DNA of 64,000 nt. Source: Crossiella sp. SN42 (GTDB lineage Bacteria; Actinomycetota; Actinomycetes; Mycobacteriales; Pseudonocardiaceae). The translations under genes and the position numbers were made by a program. Shown here one piece after another: positions 33,966 to 43,140 of the stretch; the first letter of the stretch is position 1, and every line of letters begins with the position of its first letter. Under the pieces are notes generated by a model, which was given only the letters and a program-made list of their open reading frames with translations, made no database searches and was not told the DNA's origin. The stretch spans positions 434,001 through 498,000 of the forward strand of contig NZ_JAMHIV010000001.1 in assembly GCF_023897065.1 (NCBI RefSeq), in the 5' to 3' direction.

Positions 33966-35483
33966 ATGTCGGGAACAGTCAGAAAACATCGCACCGCGCT
34001 CGCCGCGCTGGCTGCCGCGGTATCCCTCGCGTGCACGGCCCTGATCGCAGTGGCGGGCGGGTCGTGGGCGAACGAGGCGAGGACGGCGGGCGCGTTCGCG
34101 TGCCGGGTCGACTACACGACCAGCGACTGGGGCAACGGGTTCGGCGCCACTGTGACCATTGCCAATCTCGGTTCATCGGCGGTCGACGGCTGGACGCTCA
34201 CCTACACCTACGCGGGCAACCAGTCCCTGCAACACGGCTGGAACGGGACCTGGTCCCAGTCGGGCAAGAAGGTCACCGTCACCGGCACCAGCTGGAACAG
34301 CACCATCCCGGCGGGCGGCAGCGTCAGCGCGGGAGCCAACTTCTCCTACAGCGGCAGCAATGCCAAGCCGACTGACTTCGCCGTCAACGGCGCCGCGTGC
34401 ACCGGCACCCCACCGCCGACCACCACCACGACCACGACGAGCACTCCGCCGGTCGACGTTCCCGCGCCGGCACTGCGCGTGGCCGGCAACAAGCTCGTCA
34501 CCGCGAAGGGCGAGCCGTACCGGCTGCTCGGGGTGAGCCGCTCCAGCGGCGAGTACGCCTGCGTGCAGGGCAAGGGCATGTGGGATGGCGGTCCGGTGGA
34601 CCAGGCGTCGGTGAACGCGATGAAGACCTGGAACATCCACGCGGTGCGCGTCCCGTTGAACGAGGAGTGCTGGCTGGGTGTCCACGGCTCGCCCGGCGGC
34701 GCCGCCTACCAGCAGGCCGTCAAGGACTACGTGGACCTGCTGGTGAAGAACGGTATCAACGTGATCCTCGACCTGCACTGGACCTGGGGCGCCTACACGA
34801 GCGGGCCGGAGTGGCACTGCAAGGACGAGCACGCGGTGTGCCAGAAACCGATGCCGGACGCGCGGTACGCCCCGCAGTTCTGGGCCGGTGTCGCCACCGC
34901 GTTCAAGGGCAACGACGCCGTCGTCTTCGACCTGTTCAACGAGCCGTACCCGGAGATCGGCAGCGACAAGAACCTGGGCTGGAAGTGCTGGCGGGACGGC
35001 GGCACTTGCGCCGGTCTCCCCTATGAGACCGCCGGTATGCAGGACCTGGTCGACGCGGTGCGGGCCACCGGCGCGACCAACGTCCTCATGCTGGGCGGCC
35101 TCGAGTGGGCCAACGACATGCGGGAATGGCTGGCCCACAAGCCGATCGACCCGTTGCGCAACATCGCGGCGTCCTGGCACGCCTACAGCTTCAACGCCTG
35201 CGCCAACGAATCCTGCTGGGACAGCCAGATCGCCCCGCTCGCCCAGCAGGTCCCGGTCGTGCTCGGCGAGTTCGGCCAGGACAACTGCGGCTTCGACTAC
35301 ATGCGGCGGTTGGTGAACTGGGCCGACGCGCACGGCATCGGCTACCTCGCGTGGACCTGGAACCCGTGGGGGTGCAGCACGGGGGCCGTGCTCATCAAGG
35401 ACTGGACCGGCACGCCGGAGCCCGGCCTCGGCGAGGGCTTCAAGGCCCACCTGCTCAGCCAGGACCCCTACGACGTCCGGTAG
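33966..35483 (+). CDS. Secreted GH5 endo-beta-1,4-glucanase with N-terminal CBM2
   Basis: This 505-residue cellulase has a Sec signal peptide (cleaved near AVAGGSWA), an N-terminal CBM2 cellulose-binding module (about 35-135, Trp-rich, NLGSSAVDGWTLTY), a Thr/Pro linker (TPPPTTTTTTTSTPP) and a GH5 catalytic domain. The acid/base is E326 in FNEPYPE and the nucleophile is E435 in LGEFGQ. It cuts cellulose or glucomannan outside the cell. The start at 33966 has GAAGGAG five bases upstream. A CebR-type box controls it, and the GH27 gene follows 33 bp downstream. Confidence 0.92.
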   Translation: MSGTVRKHRTALAALAAAVSLACTALIAVAGGSWANEARTAGAFACRVDYTTSDWGNGFGATVTIANLGSSAVDGWTLTYTYAGNQSLQHGWNGTWSQSGKKVTVTGTSWNSTIPAGGSVSAGANFSYSGSNAKPTDFAVNGAACTGTPPPTTTTTTTSTPPVDVPAPALRVAGNKLVTAKGEPYRLLGVSRSSGEYACVQGKGMWDGGPVDQASVNAMKTWNIHAVRVPLNEECWLGVHGSPGGAAYQQAVKDYVDLLVKNGINVILDLHWTWGAYTSGPEWHCKDEHAVCQKPMPDARYAPQFWAGVATAFKGNDAVVFDLFNEPYPEIGSDKNLGWKCWRDGGTCAGLPYETAGMQDLVDAVRATGATNVLMLGGLEWANDMREWLAHKPIDPLRNIAASWHAYSFNACANESCWDSQIAPLAQQVPVVLGEFGQDNCGFDYMRRLVNWADAHGIGYLAWTWNPWGCSTGAVLIKDWTGTPEPGLGEGFKAHLLSQDPYDVR

Positions 35484-35516
35484 CTCCGCTGCCCCCGAGT
35501 ACCAAGGAGAGCGTTC

Positions 35517-37490
35517 ATGCGTCGCGAGATCGCGCTGATCGTCTCGGCACTGCTCCCCCTTTCCCTCCCCTTCCTCACCCCGACCGCGGCCGGCGCCGAG
35601 CCTTCCAGGGCAACGGCCGCGGTGTTGTCCACTCCCCCGTTGGGCTGGAACTCCTGGAACGAGTTCGGCTGTGACATCGACGAGACCCTCATCCGGCAGA
35701 CCGCGGACGCCATCGTGTCCTCGGGAATGCGGGACGCCGGGTACACCTACGTCAACATCGACGACTGCTGGATGGCCCGCGAACGTGACGCCGAGGGCAG
35801 GCTGCAAGCGGACCCGGCGCGCTTTCCGAGCGGTATCAAGGCGTTGGCGGACCACGTGCACGGCAAGGGCCTGAAGCTGGGCATCTACTCCTCGGCGGGC
35901 ACCCACACGTGCGCGGGTTTCCCCGCCAGCCTCGACCACGAGGAGGTGGACGCGCGGACGTGGGCGGACTGGGGCGTCGACTACCTCAAGTACGACAACT
36001 GTCACAACGAGAACCGCCCGGCGCTGGAGCGGTACCGCGCGATGGGTGAGGCGTTGCGCAAGACCGGCCGGAACATCGTCTACAGCCTGTGCGAGTGGGG
36101 TCAGAACCGGCCGTGGGAAGGACTCGGCCGGGCGGTCGGCGGGCACCTGTGGCGGACCACCGGCGACATCTCCGACAACTGGACCTCGGTGATGGGCATC
36201 CTCGACCAGCAGGTCGGCCTGGAGCGGTACGCGGGGCCGGACAGCTGGAACGACCCGGACATGCTGGAGGTCGGCAACGGCGGCATGACCGACGCCGAGT
36301 ACCGCGCGCACTTCGCACTGTGGTCGGTGCTCAACGCGCCACTCATCGCGGGCAACGACGTCCGCTCGATGGACGAGGCGACCAGGCGCATCCTGCTCAA
36401 CCGTGACCTGCTGGCGGTGAACCAGGACTGGTCGGGCAGCCAGGGTCGCAAGGTGCGTGACGACGGCGAGCAGGAGGTCTGGGCCAAGCCCATGTCGGAC
36501 GGCTCGGTCGCGGTCGTCCTGCTCAACCGCGGTAAGAGCAACGCCGCCATCGGCGCGACCGCCGCCGAGCTCGGCCTGCCGAAGGGAAAGTCCTACCGCG
36601 TCAAGGACCTGTGGACCAAGGAGCAGCACGCGAGTTCCGGCATGATCCGCGGCGGCGTCCCGCCCCACGGCGCGGCGGCGTACCGGGTGTGGCCGGGCGG
36701 CACCGCGAAACTCGCCCCACTGACCTCGTTCACCCTCACCGGACCGGAGCTGGTCGAGGGCTCCAAGCCGTTCGCGGTGACGGCCGGCCTGGTCAATGAC
36801 GGCACGTCCGCGCTGATCGGCGCCAGGGTGCAGCTCCAGGTGCCGGACGGCTGGGTGCTCAACGGCCCGTCGGTGCGCGAGACGCCGTTCGTGCGGCCCG
36901 GCGGCAGCTTCACCGCCACCTGGACGGTGACGGCCAGACCCATCACCCCGGCCGCGACCGTGAAGTTGACCGCGGCGGCGGGCTATCACACGGCGGCGGG
37001 CGCGCAGTCACGCTGGAGCGAGCTCGCGCCGCCCCTGGTGACCGCACCACCCCAGGGCGCGCACCGCGTTTCCGGCCTGCCGTTCGTCTCGGAGGTCAAC
37101 AGCTGGGGCCCGGTGGAACGCGACCGCAGCAACGGTGAGCAGGCAGCCGCCGACGGCAGGCCGATCAGCATCGGCGGTGTCCGGTACCAGACCGGCCTTG
37201 GCGTGCACGCCGCCTCGTCCGTGCGGGTCTACCTCGGCACCGGCTGCTCCGCGTTCTCCGCGCAGGCCGGCGTGGACGACGAGACGAACGGCAGCGGCAG
37301 CGTGCTGTTCCGGGTGCTGGGCGACGGCCGCGAACTCGCCGTCACCCCGGTGCTGCGGGGCGGTGCGGCGGCGGTGCCGGTCCAGGCCGACGTGACCGGT
37401 GTGCGGATGCTCGAACTCCAGGTCACCGACGGCGGTGACGGCAACACCTCCGACCACGCGGACTGGGCCGCGGCCACCATCACCTGCTGA
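35517..37490 (+). CDS. Secreted GH27 alpha-galactosidase with NPCBM domain
   Basis: This 657-residue enzyme has a Sec signal (to about residue 27) and a GH27 barrel starting at TPPLGWNSWNEFGCD. The nucleophile is D160 in YLKYDNC, and GPDSWNDPDML carries the acid/base Asp. It continues with an all-beta C-terminal domain, a NEW3/alpha-galactosidase-associated domain (about 400-480) and a C-terminal NPCBM (about 520-657, LGVHAASSVRVYLG). It removes alpha-1,6-galactose branches from galactomannan, which fits the mannan genes of this island. It lies 33 bp after the cellulase and is probably cotranscribed; a strong hairpin follows. Confidence 0.9.
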   Translation: MRREIALIVSALLPLSLPFLTPTAAGAEPSRATAAVLSTPPLGWNSWNEFGCDIDETLIRQTADAIVSSGMRDAGYTYVNIDDCWMARERDAEGRLQADPARFPSGIKALADHVHGKGLKLGIYSSAGTHTCAGFPASLDHEEVDARTWADWGVDYLKYDNCHNENRPALERYRAMGEALRKTGRNIVYSLCEWGQNRPWEGLGRAVGGHLWRTTGDISDNWTSVMGILDQQVGLERYAGPDSWNDPDMLEVGNGGMTDAEYRAHFALWSVLNAPLIAGNDVRSMDEATRRILLNRDLLAVNQDWSGSQGRKVRDDGEQEVWAKPMSDGSVAVVLLNRGKSNAAIGATAAELGLPKGKSYRVKDLWTKEQHASSGMIRGGVPPHGAAAYRVWPGGTAKLAPLTSFTLTGPELVEGSKPFAVTAGLVNDGTSALIGARVQLQVPDGWVLNGPSVRETPFVRPGGSFTATWTVTARPITPAATVKLTAAAGYHTAAGAQSRWSELAPPLVTAPPQGAHRVSGLPFVSEVNSWGPVERDRSNGEQAAADGRPISIGGVRYQTGLGVHAASSVRVYLGTGCSAFSAQAGVDDETNGSGSVLFRVLGDGRELAVTPVLRGGAAAVPVQADVTGVRMLELQVTDGGDGNTSDHADWAAATITC

Positions 37491-37502
37491 CCACCTGGCA
37501 CA

Positions 37503-37542
37503 CGAGGGCGGTGGCCCGGCGCGCTGCCGGCCACCGCCCTCG
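37503..37542. terminator. Hairpin terminator after GH27 gene
   Basis: CGAGGGCGGTGGCC (37503-37516) and GGCCACCGCCCTCG (37529-37542) are perfect 14-nt arms with a 12-nt loop, 12 bases after the alpha-galactosidase stop. Confidence 0.75.
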
Positions 37543-37704
37543 CGCGGCACGCACACCTACCTCAACGACCGCGGTCCGCTGACGTCGCTGTTCAACGGGA
37601 GCGGGCTGGTGGTCGACGTGTACGGTGATTCGACCGCAGACAGCGTGACGGGGGGCGGATCTGCTCGGCCGGTCGCACTCCGGCAGGAGCAGAAGGAGAT
37701 TCGC

Positions 37705-38061
37705 ATGGACAAGAACGCCGTTGTCGAACTGGTCGAAAAGTACATCGCGATGTGGAACGAACCGGACAACCGGGTTCGACGGGCAATGATCGACGAGGTT
37801 TTCACGCCGAATGCCACGTACACCGACCCGACCGTCGCCGCCGACGGCACCGCGGCCATCGACGAGTACGTTGGCACCGCGCAGAAGAACTTCACCGGAA
37901 TGCTCTTCACCTATGACTCGGTGTTGACCCACCACGACGCCGTCCACTTCTCCTGGCAGGTCGGCCCCGCCAGTGCCCCGCCAGTGGCGAGCGGCTTCGA
38001 CGTCGCGTGGTTCGAGGGCGGCCGGATCAGCCGGCTGTTCGGCTTCTTCAACGGCTTCTGA
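37705..38061 (+). CDS. SnoaL-like/NTF2-fold protein
   Basis: This 118-residue protein has the SnoaL-like fold: an N-terminal helix VVELVEKYIAMWNEPDNRVRRAMIDEVF, ATYTDPTV, then strands ending DVAWFEGGRISRLFGFFNGF. Family members include polyketide cyclases, ketosteroid-isomerase-like enzymes and many orphan proteins. The start has AGAAGGAG seven bases upstream. It stands alone between two strong terminators. No catalytic residue set identifies the reaction. Confidence 0.82.
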   Translation: MDKNAVVELVEKYIAMWNEPDNRVRRAMIDEVFTPNATYTDPTVAADGTAAIDEYVGTAQKNFTGMLFTYDSVLTHHDAVHFSWQVGPASAPPVASGFDVAWFEGGRISRLFGFFNGF

Positions 38062-38098
38062 CGCCCTCGATCGCAGCGTCCGCCCTCGCCTTGGTGCT

Positions 38099-38135
38099 GC
38101 TGGTCACGGCGGCAGTTGTCGCCGCCGTGACCAGC
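38099..38135. terminator. Strong hairpin after SnoaL-like gene
   Basis: GCTGGTCACGGCGGC (38099-38113), a 7-nt loop, and GCCGCCGTGACCAGC (38121-38135) form a perfect 15-bp stem between the converging SnoaL-like and GH78 genes. Confidence 0.78.
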
Positions 38136-38168
38136 GCTGCACTCCAGTGATCTGGCGACCGATGAGGA

Positions 38169-40238
38169 TCAGCCGCGGGCGGCCACCCGGTAGTCGCCCG
38201 CGGCGCTGACCGACAGGTGGACATAGGACCCGTCGCTGTGCCCGCCGGTGACGCCGGCGCCGGCGGAGAACGTCCCCCGGTGCCAGACGGTCTTTCCGTT
38301 CACGGTGATCGTCGTGTCCGGACCGGAGGCCGGGACGGCGATGGTGCCGCTGGTGCCGCCCGGGGCGGTGACGTTCATGTCGAACCCGCCGCTCGCGCGG
38401 CCCCATTTGACCGCCAGCGGCCCGTGCGGGGTGGGCACCTGCCCCACGCTCCAGCTCAGCGATCCGGGCTGCGGCTGGACGATCCAGGTGGCGTACCCGG
38501 CGCGGACCGGCCGGATACCGAGCACGTAGTTGGTCAGGGCCGAGGTGGGGGCGGACGACCAGCCGTGGGCCAGGCTCGTGCTGCCCTTGGGGATGGTGCC
38601 GTCGGGGTTCAGGTTCTCCCACAGGGCGCCGGTGTAGTTCGGGCCGGGCCGGACCATCTGGCTCCAGACATCGTTGAGCAGCTGCATCCCGCCGGTGGTG
38701 TCACCAGAGGCCAGCCGGGCGCGCAGCTCGAAGCCGGAGACGAACGGGCTGACCAGTGGGGAGAAACCGGGGCCGGAGAAGGGCCGCGGGCCGTGCGGGC
38801 CCCACAGCGTGGACTTCAGCTTGGCCAGGATGCCGGGGACGGCACTGGCGGGCGCGACGCCGAACTGGATCGCGTCGGCGTTGGCGTCCTGGGCGACGGT
38901 GCCGCGGACTGTGTCGCTGAGGTCGTAGACACCGGTGCGGGAGTTGAACAGGTGGGTGTTGATCGCGGTGCGCAGCGCCGCCGCCTTGTTCGTGTACTGC
39001 GTGGCGAGCTCGGCCTGGCCGGTCTCCCGCGCCAGGTAGGCGCTCTCCGTCAGGTTCAGGTAGTACAGCACGTTGTACCTGGTCACCGCGCCGGTCTTGG
39101 TGGCGTCGTACCAGTCCCAGTCCTTGCCGTCGCTGGCGTCGGTGACCAGCAGTCCCAGCGAGTTGAGCCGTGAGGCGTTCCAGCCGAGCTGCCGCTGCAC
39201 GATCGGGAACTGCGACCGGACGAAGGCGAGGTCGCCGGTGGCGCGGTAGTAGTCGGCCAGGCTGGGGGTGAAGTACAGGGAGTAGCTCGTGGAGTAGCAC
39301 GCGGTCGTGCCCGGCTTGGGCGGGCCGGTGTGCACCGGTGTCTGCGGTGGCAGGCATCCGGTGACGAACCCGCTGCTGAGCTGGTGGCTGCCGAGCAGCC
39401 GGAGGGACTGCTTGAGGTACTCGTTACCGTTGGCGCCCAGGCTGACGTAGTTCGTCGGTCCCTGGATGTAGATGTCGCCGATCCAGACGTTGCGATCCCG
39501 CTTGGCCCCGTCCAGGATCAGCGGCAGCTGGTTGCCCGCCAGTCCCGCGGGCAGCATGGCGAGCTCGTTGGTGTAGGTCCCGGCGTACCAGATCTTGTTC
39601 AGCTCCTCGGAGCTGGACATGAAGTGCCCCTGGTACTTGTCCGCCGTGGCGCGGTAGGCGCTGAACCGGATGCCGACCGCGCTGAGCGTGACCGAGCCCG
39701 GGGAGGTCAGCGTGATCTCCTGGAACCGCTGGCCGCCCTGGATCAAGCGGTGGTTGATCGTGCCGGCCCCCCGGATGGTGTAGCTGTTGACCCTGGACGG
39801 ATCGCCCGCGTTGAAGGCGCCGCCGCCGTCGCCCTTGGCGCTCATGAACTGCCTGGCCTCGCTGTAGGCGGCGCGCAGGACCGGGTTGCCGCTGTGCGCG
39901 GTCACCGTGAAGTACGGGAAGCCACCGACGTTCTTGCCGTAGTCCAGCAGGATCACCGGGGCGGGCCCGCCGGGCGCCATGGTCAGCTTGGCGGTGCCGC
40001 GCCCGCCTGGGGCCAGCGCGGCCGCGTTGGTGACATTTCCCGAGGTGCGCGCCACGGCGACCGGGGTCACGTTCGGCGTGGCCGGTGCCGCGACGTACTG
40101 CTGCCAGTTGGGGTTGGCCGGCCAGGGCGTGGTGTCCGCGGCGGCGGGCGGGCCGCCGCTCACCATCGTCGCGGCCAGTGTCACCACCGCGAGTGCGACC
40201 AGCCTTGGGCTTCGATGGCGACTCGATTGTCTGCGCAT
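38169..40238 (-). CDS. Secreted GH78-type alpha-L-rhamnosidase
   Basis: This 689-residue protein has a Sec signal peptide (cleaved near GGPPAAADT). It has an N-terminal beta domain and an (alpha/alpha)6 barrel in which LILDGAKRDRNVWIGDIYIQ is the GH78 signature carrying the acidic residues (the usual form is DGxxRDRxxWxGD). The C-terminal beta-sandwich of GH78 follows. It probably releases L-rhamnose from pectic rhamnogalacturonan or glycosides. It lies 30 bp downstream of the GH2 gene and is most likely in one operon with it. GH78 is the best call, but the catalytic pair was not verified by alignment. Confidence 0.82.
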   Translation of the reverse strand: MRRQSSRHRSPRLVALAVVTLAATMVSGGPPAAADTTPWPANPNWQQYVAAPATPNVTPVAVARTSGNVTNAAALAPGGRGTAKLTMAPGGPAPVILLDYGKNVGGFPYFTVTAHSGNPVLRAAYSEARQFMSAKGDGGGAFNAGDPSRVNSYTIRGAGTINHRLIQGGQRFQEITLTSPGSVTLSAVGIRFSAYRATADKYQGHFMSSSEELNKIWYAGTYTNELAMLPAGLAGNQLPLILDGAKRDRNVWIGDIYIQGPTNYVSLGANGNEYLKQSLRLLGSHQLSSGFVTGCLPPQTPVHTGPPKPGTTACYSTSYSLYFTPSLADYYRATGDLAFVRSQFPIVQRQLGWNASRLNSLGLLVTDASDGKDWDWYDATKTGAVTRYNVLYYLNLTESAYLARETGQAELATQYTNKAAALRTAINTHLFNSRTGVYDLSDTVRGTVAQDANADAIQFGVAPASAVPGILAKLKSTLWGPHGPRPFSGPGFSPLVSPFVSGFELRARLASGDTTGGMQLLNDVWSQMVRPGPNYTGALWENLNPDGTIPKGSTSLAHGWSSAPTSALTNYVLGIRPVRAGYATWIVQPQPGSLSWSVGQVPTPHGPLAVKWGRASGGFDMNVTAPGGTSGTIAVPASGPDTTITVNGKTVWHRGTFSAGAGVTGGHSDGSYVHLSVSAAGDYRVAARG

Positions 40239-40268
40239 CGTCAGTCCTCTCCTAGTGATAGCGCTTGC

Positions 40269-43088
40269 TCAGGCACCGAAGCGGAAGTGGATGGTCCGCC
40301 GGTAGTCACCTGTGGCGAGGTTGGGCCCGCTCTCCGGCCCGAGGGCGTCCGTGGCGTGGAACTTGTTCCCGATGGCGGGTATCCCGTCGAGGAACGAGAG
40401 GTCGCCCGAGGGGAACGGAGCGGTCGCGAATCGCGGATCGGGGCCGACCCTCGGCGTGAACAGGTGCAGGAACAGGCCCTCCTGCTCGGCCACCATGGTG
40501 ATGTCGCCGGATGTCGTGTGCAGGACGGCCCAGCGGGTGTTCGCGTGGTACCCCTTGAACTCCGGGTACTTCCAGCCCTCCGCCCCGGTCGCGGTGTCGT
40601 TGTGCTCCTTGGTCCACACACCGGGCGTCACACCGCGCCTGCGGTTCTTCCACACCCGATGTGGCCCGTCGCCGAGCCAGGTGACACCAGTGGCCTGCGA
40701 CTGGGGAAAGGCGAAGGTGACGCCGAGGAAGTCGTGGGGCCCGGTGCGGTGGTAGTGGTAGTCCAGGCGCAGCCATCCGCTGGTGTCCAGGCGCCAGCGC
40801 ACGGACCGGAGGTCGCCGGTGTAGTCGGCCTGCACCACGTGCGCCGTGCCGTCGCGGAAGTGCGTCAGCTTGCGCAACGCCGAGGTTCCCACGGCCAGCG
40901 CCGGGCCGTTCGCCAGCGGCACCGGCTTGCCGCCACGCTTGACCGCGGCGAGTCTGCCGGTGTCCTTCGCGATGGTGACACTCGTGGCGCCCGCGGTCAT
41001 GGTCACGCCTGCCGGGTCCTCGGTCACCGTGACGCGGTCGATTGTGGGGCGTGGCAGCACGATCCGCTCACGGAAGTCGGCGGCTTTCTTGATCATCCAC
41101 ACCCAGTCGGCGATCGGCTTGCCACCGGGGTCCGTTGTGGTGACGCGCAGGGCATCCGCCTGGTTCCAGTTCTCCGGCAGGCCGAGCACAAGCGCGCCGG
41201 TGGCCCTGGGGGCGATGTCCGGGCTCCGCACCGCGCCTTGCGCCACCACCCTGGACGCGGTGCCCGAGGCGCCGGGCAGGCGGAGCTGGAGCAGCTGCCA
41301 CTCGAACGAGCACCGGTTCAGGTTGTGGAAGTCGTACCTGTTGACGATCCGCACCGTGCCGTCAAAACCGGACGGGAACGAGGTCGCGTAGTAGCCGGGA
41401 TCGGCGAGCTGAACCGGGGACCAGATGTCCTGGACCGTGAAGAAGCTGCCTTCCTTTTCCCGGTAGGGGCCGAGGATGCCGTCCGGGGCCAGGTTTCCCC
41501 TGACGTCGATCGCACCACCCCGGTCTCCGCGCGCGACCCCCTCGTCGCAGAACGCCCAGATGAAGCCGCCCGCCGAACGCGGTGCGGTGCCCAGCAAGGC
41601 CCAGTAGTCGTTCAGTCCCGCCCCGCCGCCACCGTCGTACAGGCCGTGCAGGAACTCGGTGGGCATGAAGATGTCGGGCTTCGCGAGAATCGCGCGCGTG
41701 CTGTCGTAGGACTCGTAGTGGTCGGTGTTGATGCCGCCGAAGTTCGCCCACGGGTGCAGCACCGCGCGGCCCTGCGGGTCGTACCTGGCGAAGTGCGCGT
41801 CCAGCGCGGGGTTCCAGCCACCCTCGTTCCCGTTGGCCCAGAACAGGATGGACGGATGGTTGACGTCGCGGGTCACCGTCTCGGCGACCAGCGGGGCGCC
41901 CGCTCGTTCGCTGTAGGGCTTCTGCCAGCCCGCGAGCTCGTCCATCACGTAGAGGCCGAGCTCGTCGCACAGGTCGAGGAAGAACGTGTCCGGCGGGTAG
42001 TGCGACATCCGCACGGCGTTCATGTTCATCTCCTTCATCAGGAGAATGTCCTGCCGGGCCAGCCGCGGGCTCGACGCCCGGCCCAGGGTCGGCCAGATCG
42101 TGTGCCGGTTGCTGCCCTTGAGGATGATCTTCTTGCCGTTGACGTAGACGCCGTCACCCCGGCGCACTTCCACTGTGCGGAAACCGAATCGCTCCGACAC
42201 GCTGTGCACCGTCGCGCCCGTACGGTCGACCAGCCGGATGTCCAGCCGGTAGAGGTCAGGTGTCTCGGCCGTCCACAACTTCGGCCCGCTGACCGAGGTG
42301 GCGAGCCTCGTCCTCGTCGCCCCAGCCTGCACGCCCACCTCGAACGCACTGCCCACCGCCTCACCCCGCGGCGTGCGCACCTGCCCGACGACGCGGTGAC
42401 CGGCGCCGGCTCCGGCGAGGTACACCTCCGCGGCCAGGGTGCCGTTCGCCCGCGCGTCGACCGCGATCCGGTCCACGTGCGCGGCGGGGAAGGCTTGCAG
42501 CGACACCGGCCGGTAGATGCCGCCGAAGTTCCAGTAGTCGCCCCTGCGTTCGGCGTTGTTGACCGAGTCGTCGGCGGACTCCTTGCTGACGGTCACCTCG
42601 AGCAGGTTCGGCACGCCCGGTCGCAGCAGGGCCGTGACGTCGTAGCGGAAGCGGTAGAAGCCACCTCGGTGCACCGGGCCGACCGAGCTGCCGTTGAGCC
42701 AGGCCTCCGTGTCCGTCATGGAACCGTCGAAGACGAGGTAGACCCGGCGGCCCGACCAGCTCGCGGGTGGGGTGAAGCGGTGCCGGTACCTGCCTTTCTC
42801 CGCCGGCACCAGGTTCGAGCCGTAGTTGTAGCTGCCGTAACCCTCGCACTCCCAGTTCGACGGGGTGGCGATCCGGCTCCAGACCCCGCTCCGCCGTCCG
42901 CTCGTGCACAGGAAGTCCCAGTCGACCGGGTGGTCGGCGTCCAGGCCGGTCAGGTAGAGCGTCTCGGTTTCAGCGCCGGTGGCGGCGGAGGCGGCCCTGC
43001 CACCCGCCACCGCCCCCACGCCCGGCAACGCGATGGCCCCCGCTCCCACGGCGCCGATCTTGAGCAGCTCCCGACGTCCGATGTCCAT
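40269..43088 (-). CDS. Tat-exported GH2 beta-galactosidase-like enzyme
   Basis: This 939-residue enzyme has a Tat signal (DIGRRELLKIG) and the GH2 architecture of jelly-roll, immunoglobulin-like domain, TIM barrel, and a C-terminal beta-galactosidase small-chain-like domain. The acid/base is E422 in WANGNEGGW and the nucleophile is E478 in MPTEFLHG. The likely substrate is beta-galactosides of pectin side chains or another beta-glycoside, acting outside the cell. GH78 follows 30 bp downstream and the polyester-hydrolase-like gene lies 52 bp upstream, so the three probably form an operon for pectin and cuticle breakdown. Confidence 0.85.
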   Translation of the reverse strand: MDIGRRELLKIGAVGAGAIALPGVGAVAGGRAASAATGAETETLYLTGLDADHPVDWDFLCTSGRRSGVWSRIATPSNWECEGYGSYNYGSNLVPAEKGRYRHRFTPPASWSGRRVYLVFDGSMTDTEAWLNGSSVGPVHRGGFYRFRYDVTALLRPGVPNLLEVTVSKESADDSVNNAERRGDYWNFGGIYRPVSLQAFPAAHVDRIAVDARANGTLAAEVYLAGAGAGHRVVGQVRTPRGEAVGSAFEVGVQAGATRTRLATSVSGPKLWTAETPDLYRLDIRLVDRTGATVHSVSERFGFRTVEVRRGDGVYVNGKKIILKGSNRHTIWPTLGRASSPRLARQDILLMKEMNMNAVRMSHYPPDTFFLDLCDELGLYVMDELAGWQKPYSERAGAPLVAETVTRDVNHPSILFWANGNEGGWNPALDAHFARYDPQGRAVLHPWANFGGINTDHYESYDSTRAILAKPDIFMPTEFLHGLYDGGGGAGLNDYWALLGTAPRSAGGFIWAFCDEGVARGDRGGAIDVRGNLAPDGILGPYREKEGSFFTVQDIWSPVQLADPGYYATSFPSGFDGTVRIVNRYDFHNLNRCSFEWQLLQLRLPGASGTASRVVAQGAVRSPDIAPRATGALVLGLPENWNQADALRVTTTDPGGKPIADWVWMIKKAADFRERIVLPRPTIDRVTVTEDPAGVTMTAGATSVTIAKDTGRLAAVKRGGKPVPLANGPALAVGTSALRKLTHFRDGTAHVVQADYTGDLRSVRWRLDTSGWLRLDYHYHRTGPHDFLGVTFAFPQSQATGVTWLGDGPHRVWKNRRRGVTPGVWTKEHNDTATGAEGWKYPEFKGYHANTRWAVLHTTSGDITMVAEQEGLFLHLFTPRVGPDPRFATAPFPSGDLSFLDGIPAIGNKFHATDALGPESGPNLATGDYRRTIHFRFGA

Positions 43089-43140
43089 AGTGGACTCCAG
43101 TGGTTGGCGTGTGGATGACTGAGGTTGACGGCTCCCTGCC

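Noticed and set aside
39330-43118. 1262-codon open frame opposite the GH2 and GH78 genes
   Set aside because: Antisense to genes with catalytic motifs and signal peptides; the translation has no recognisable domain.
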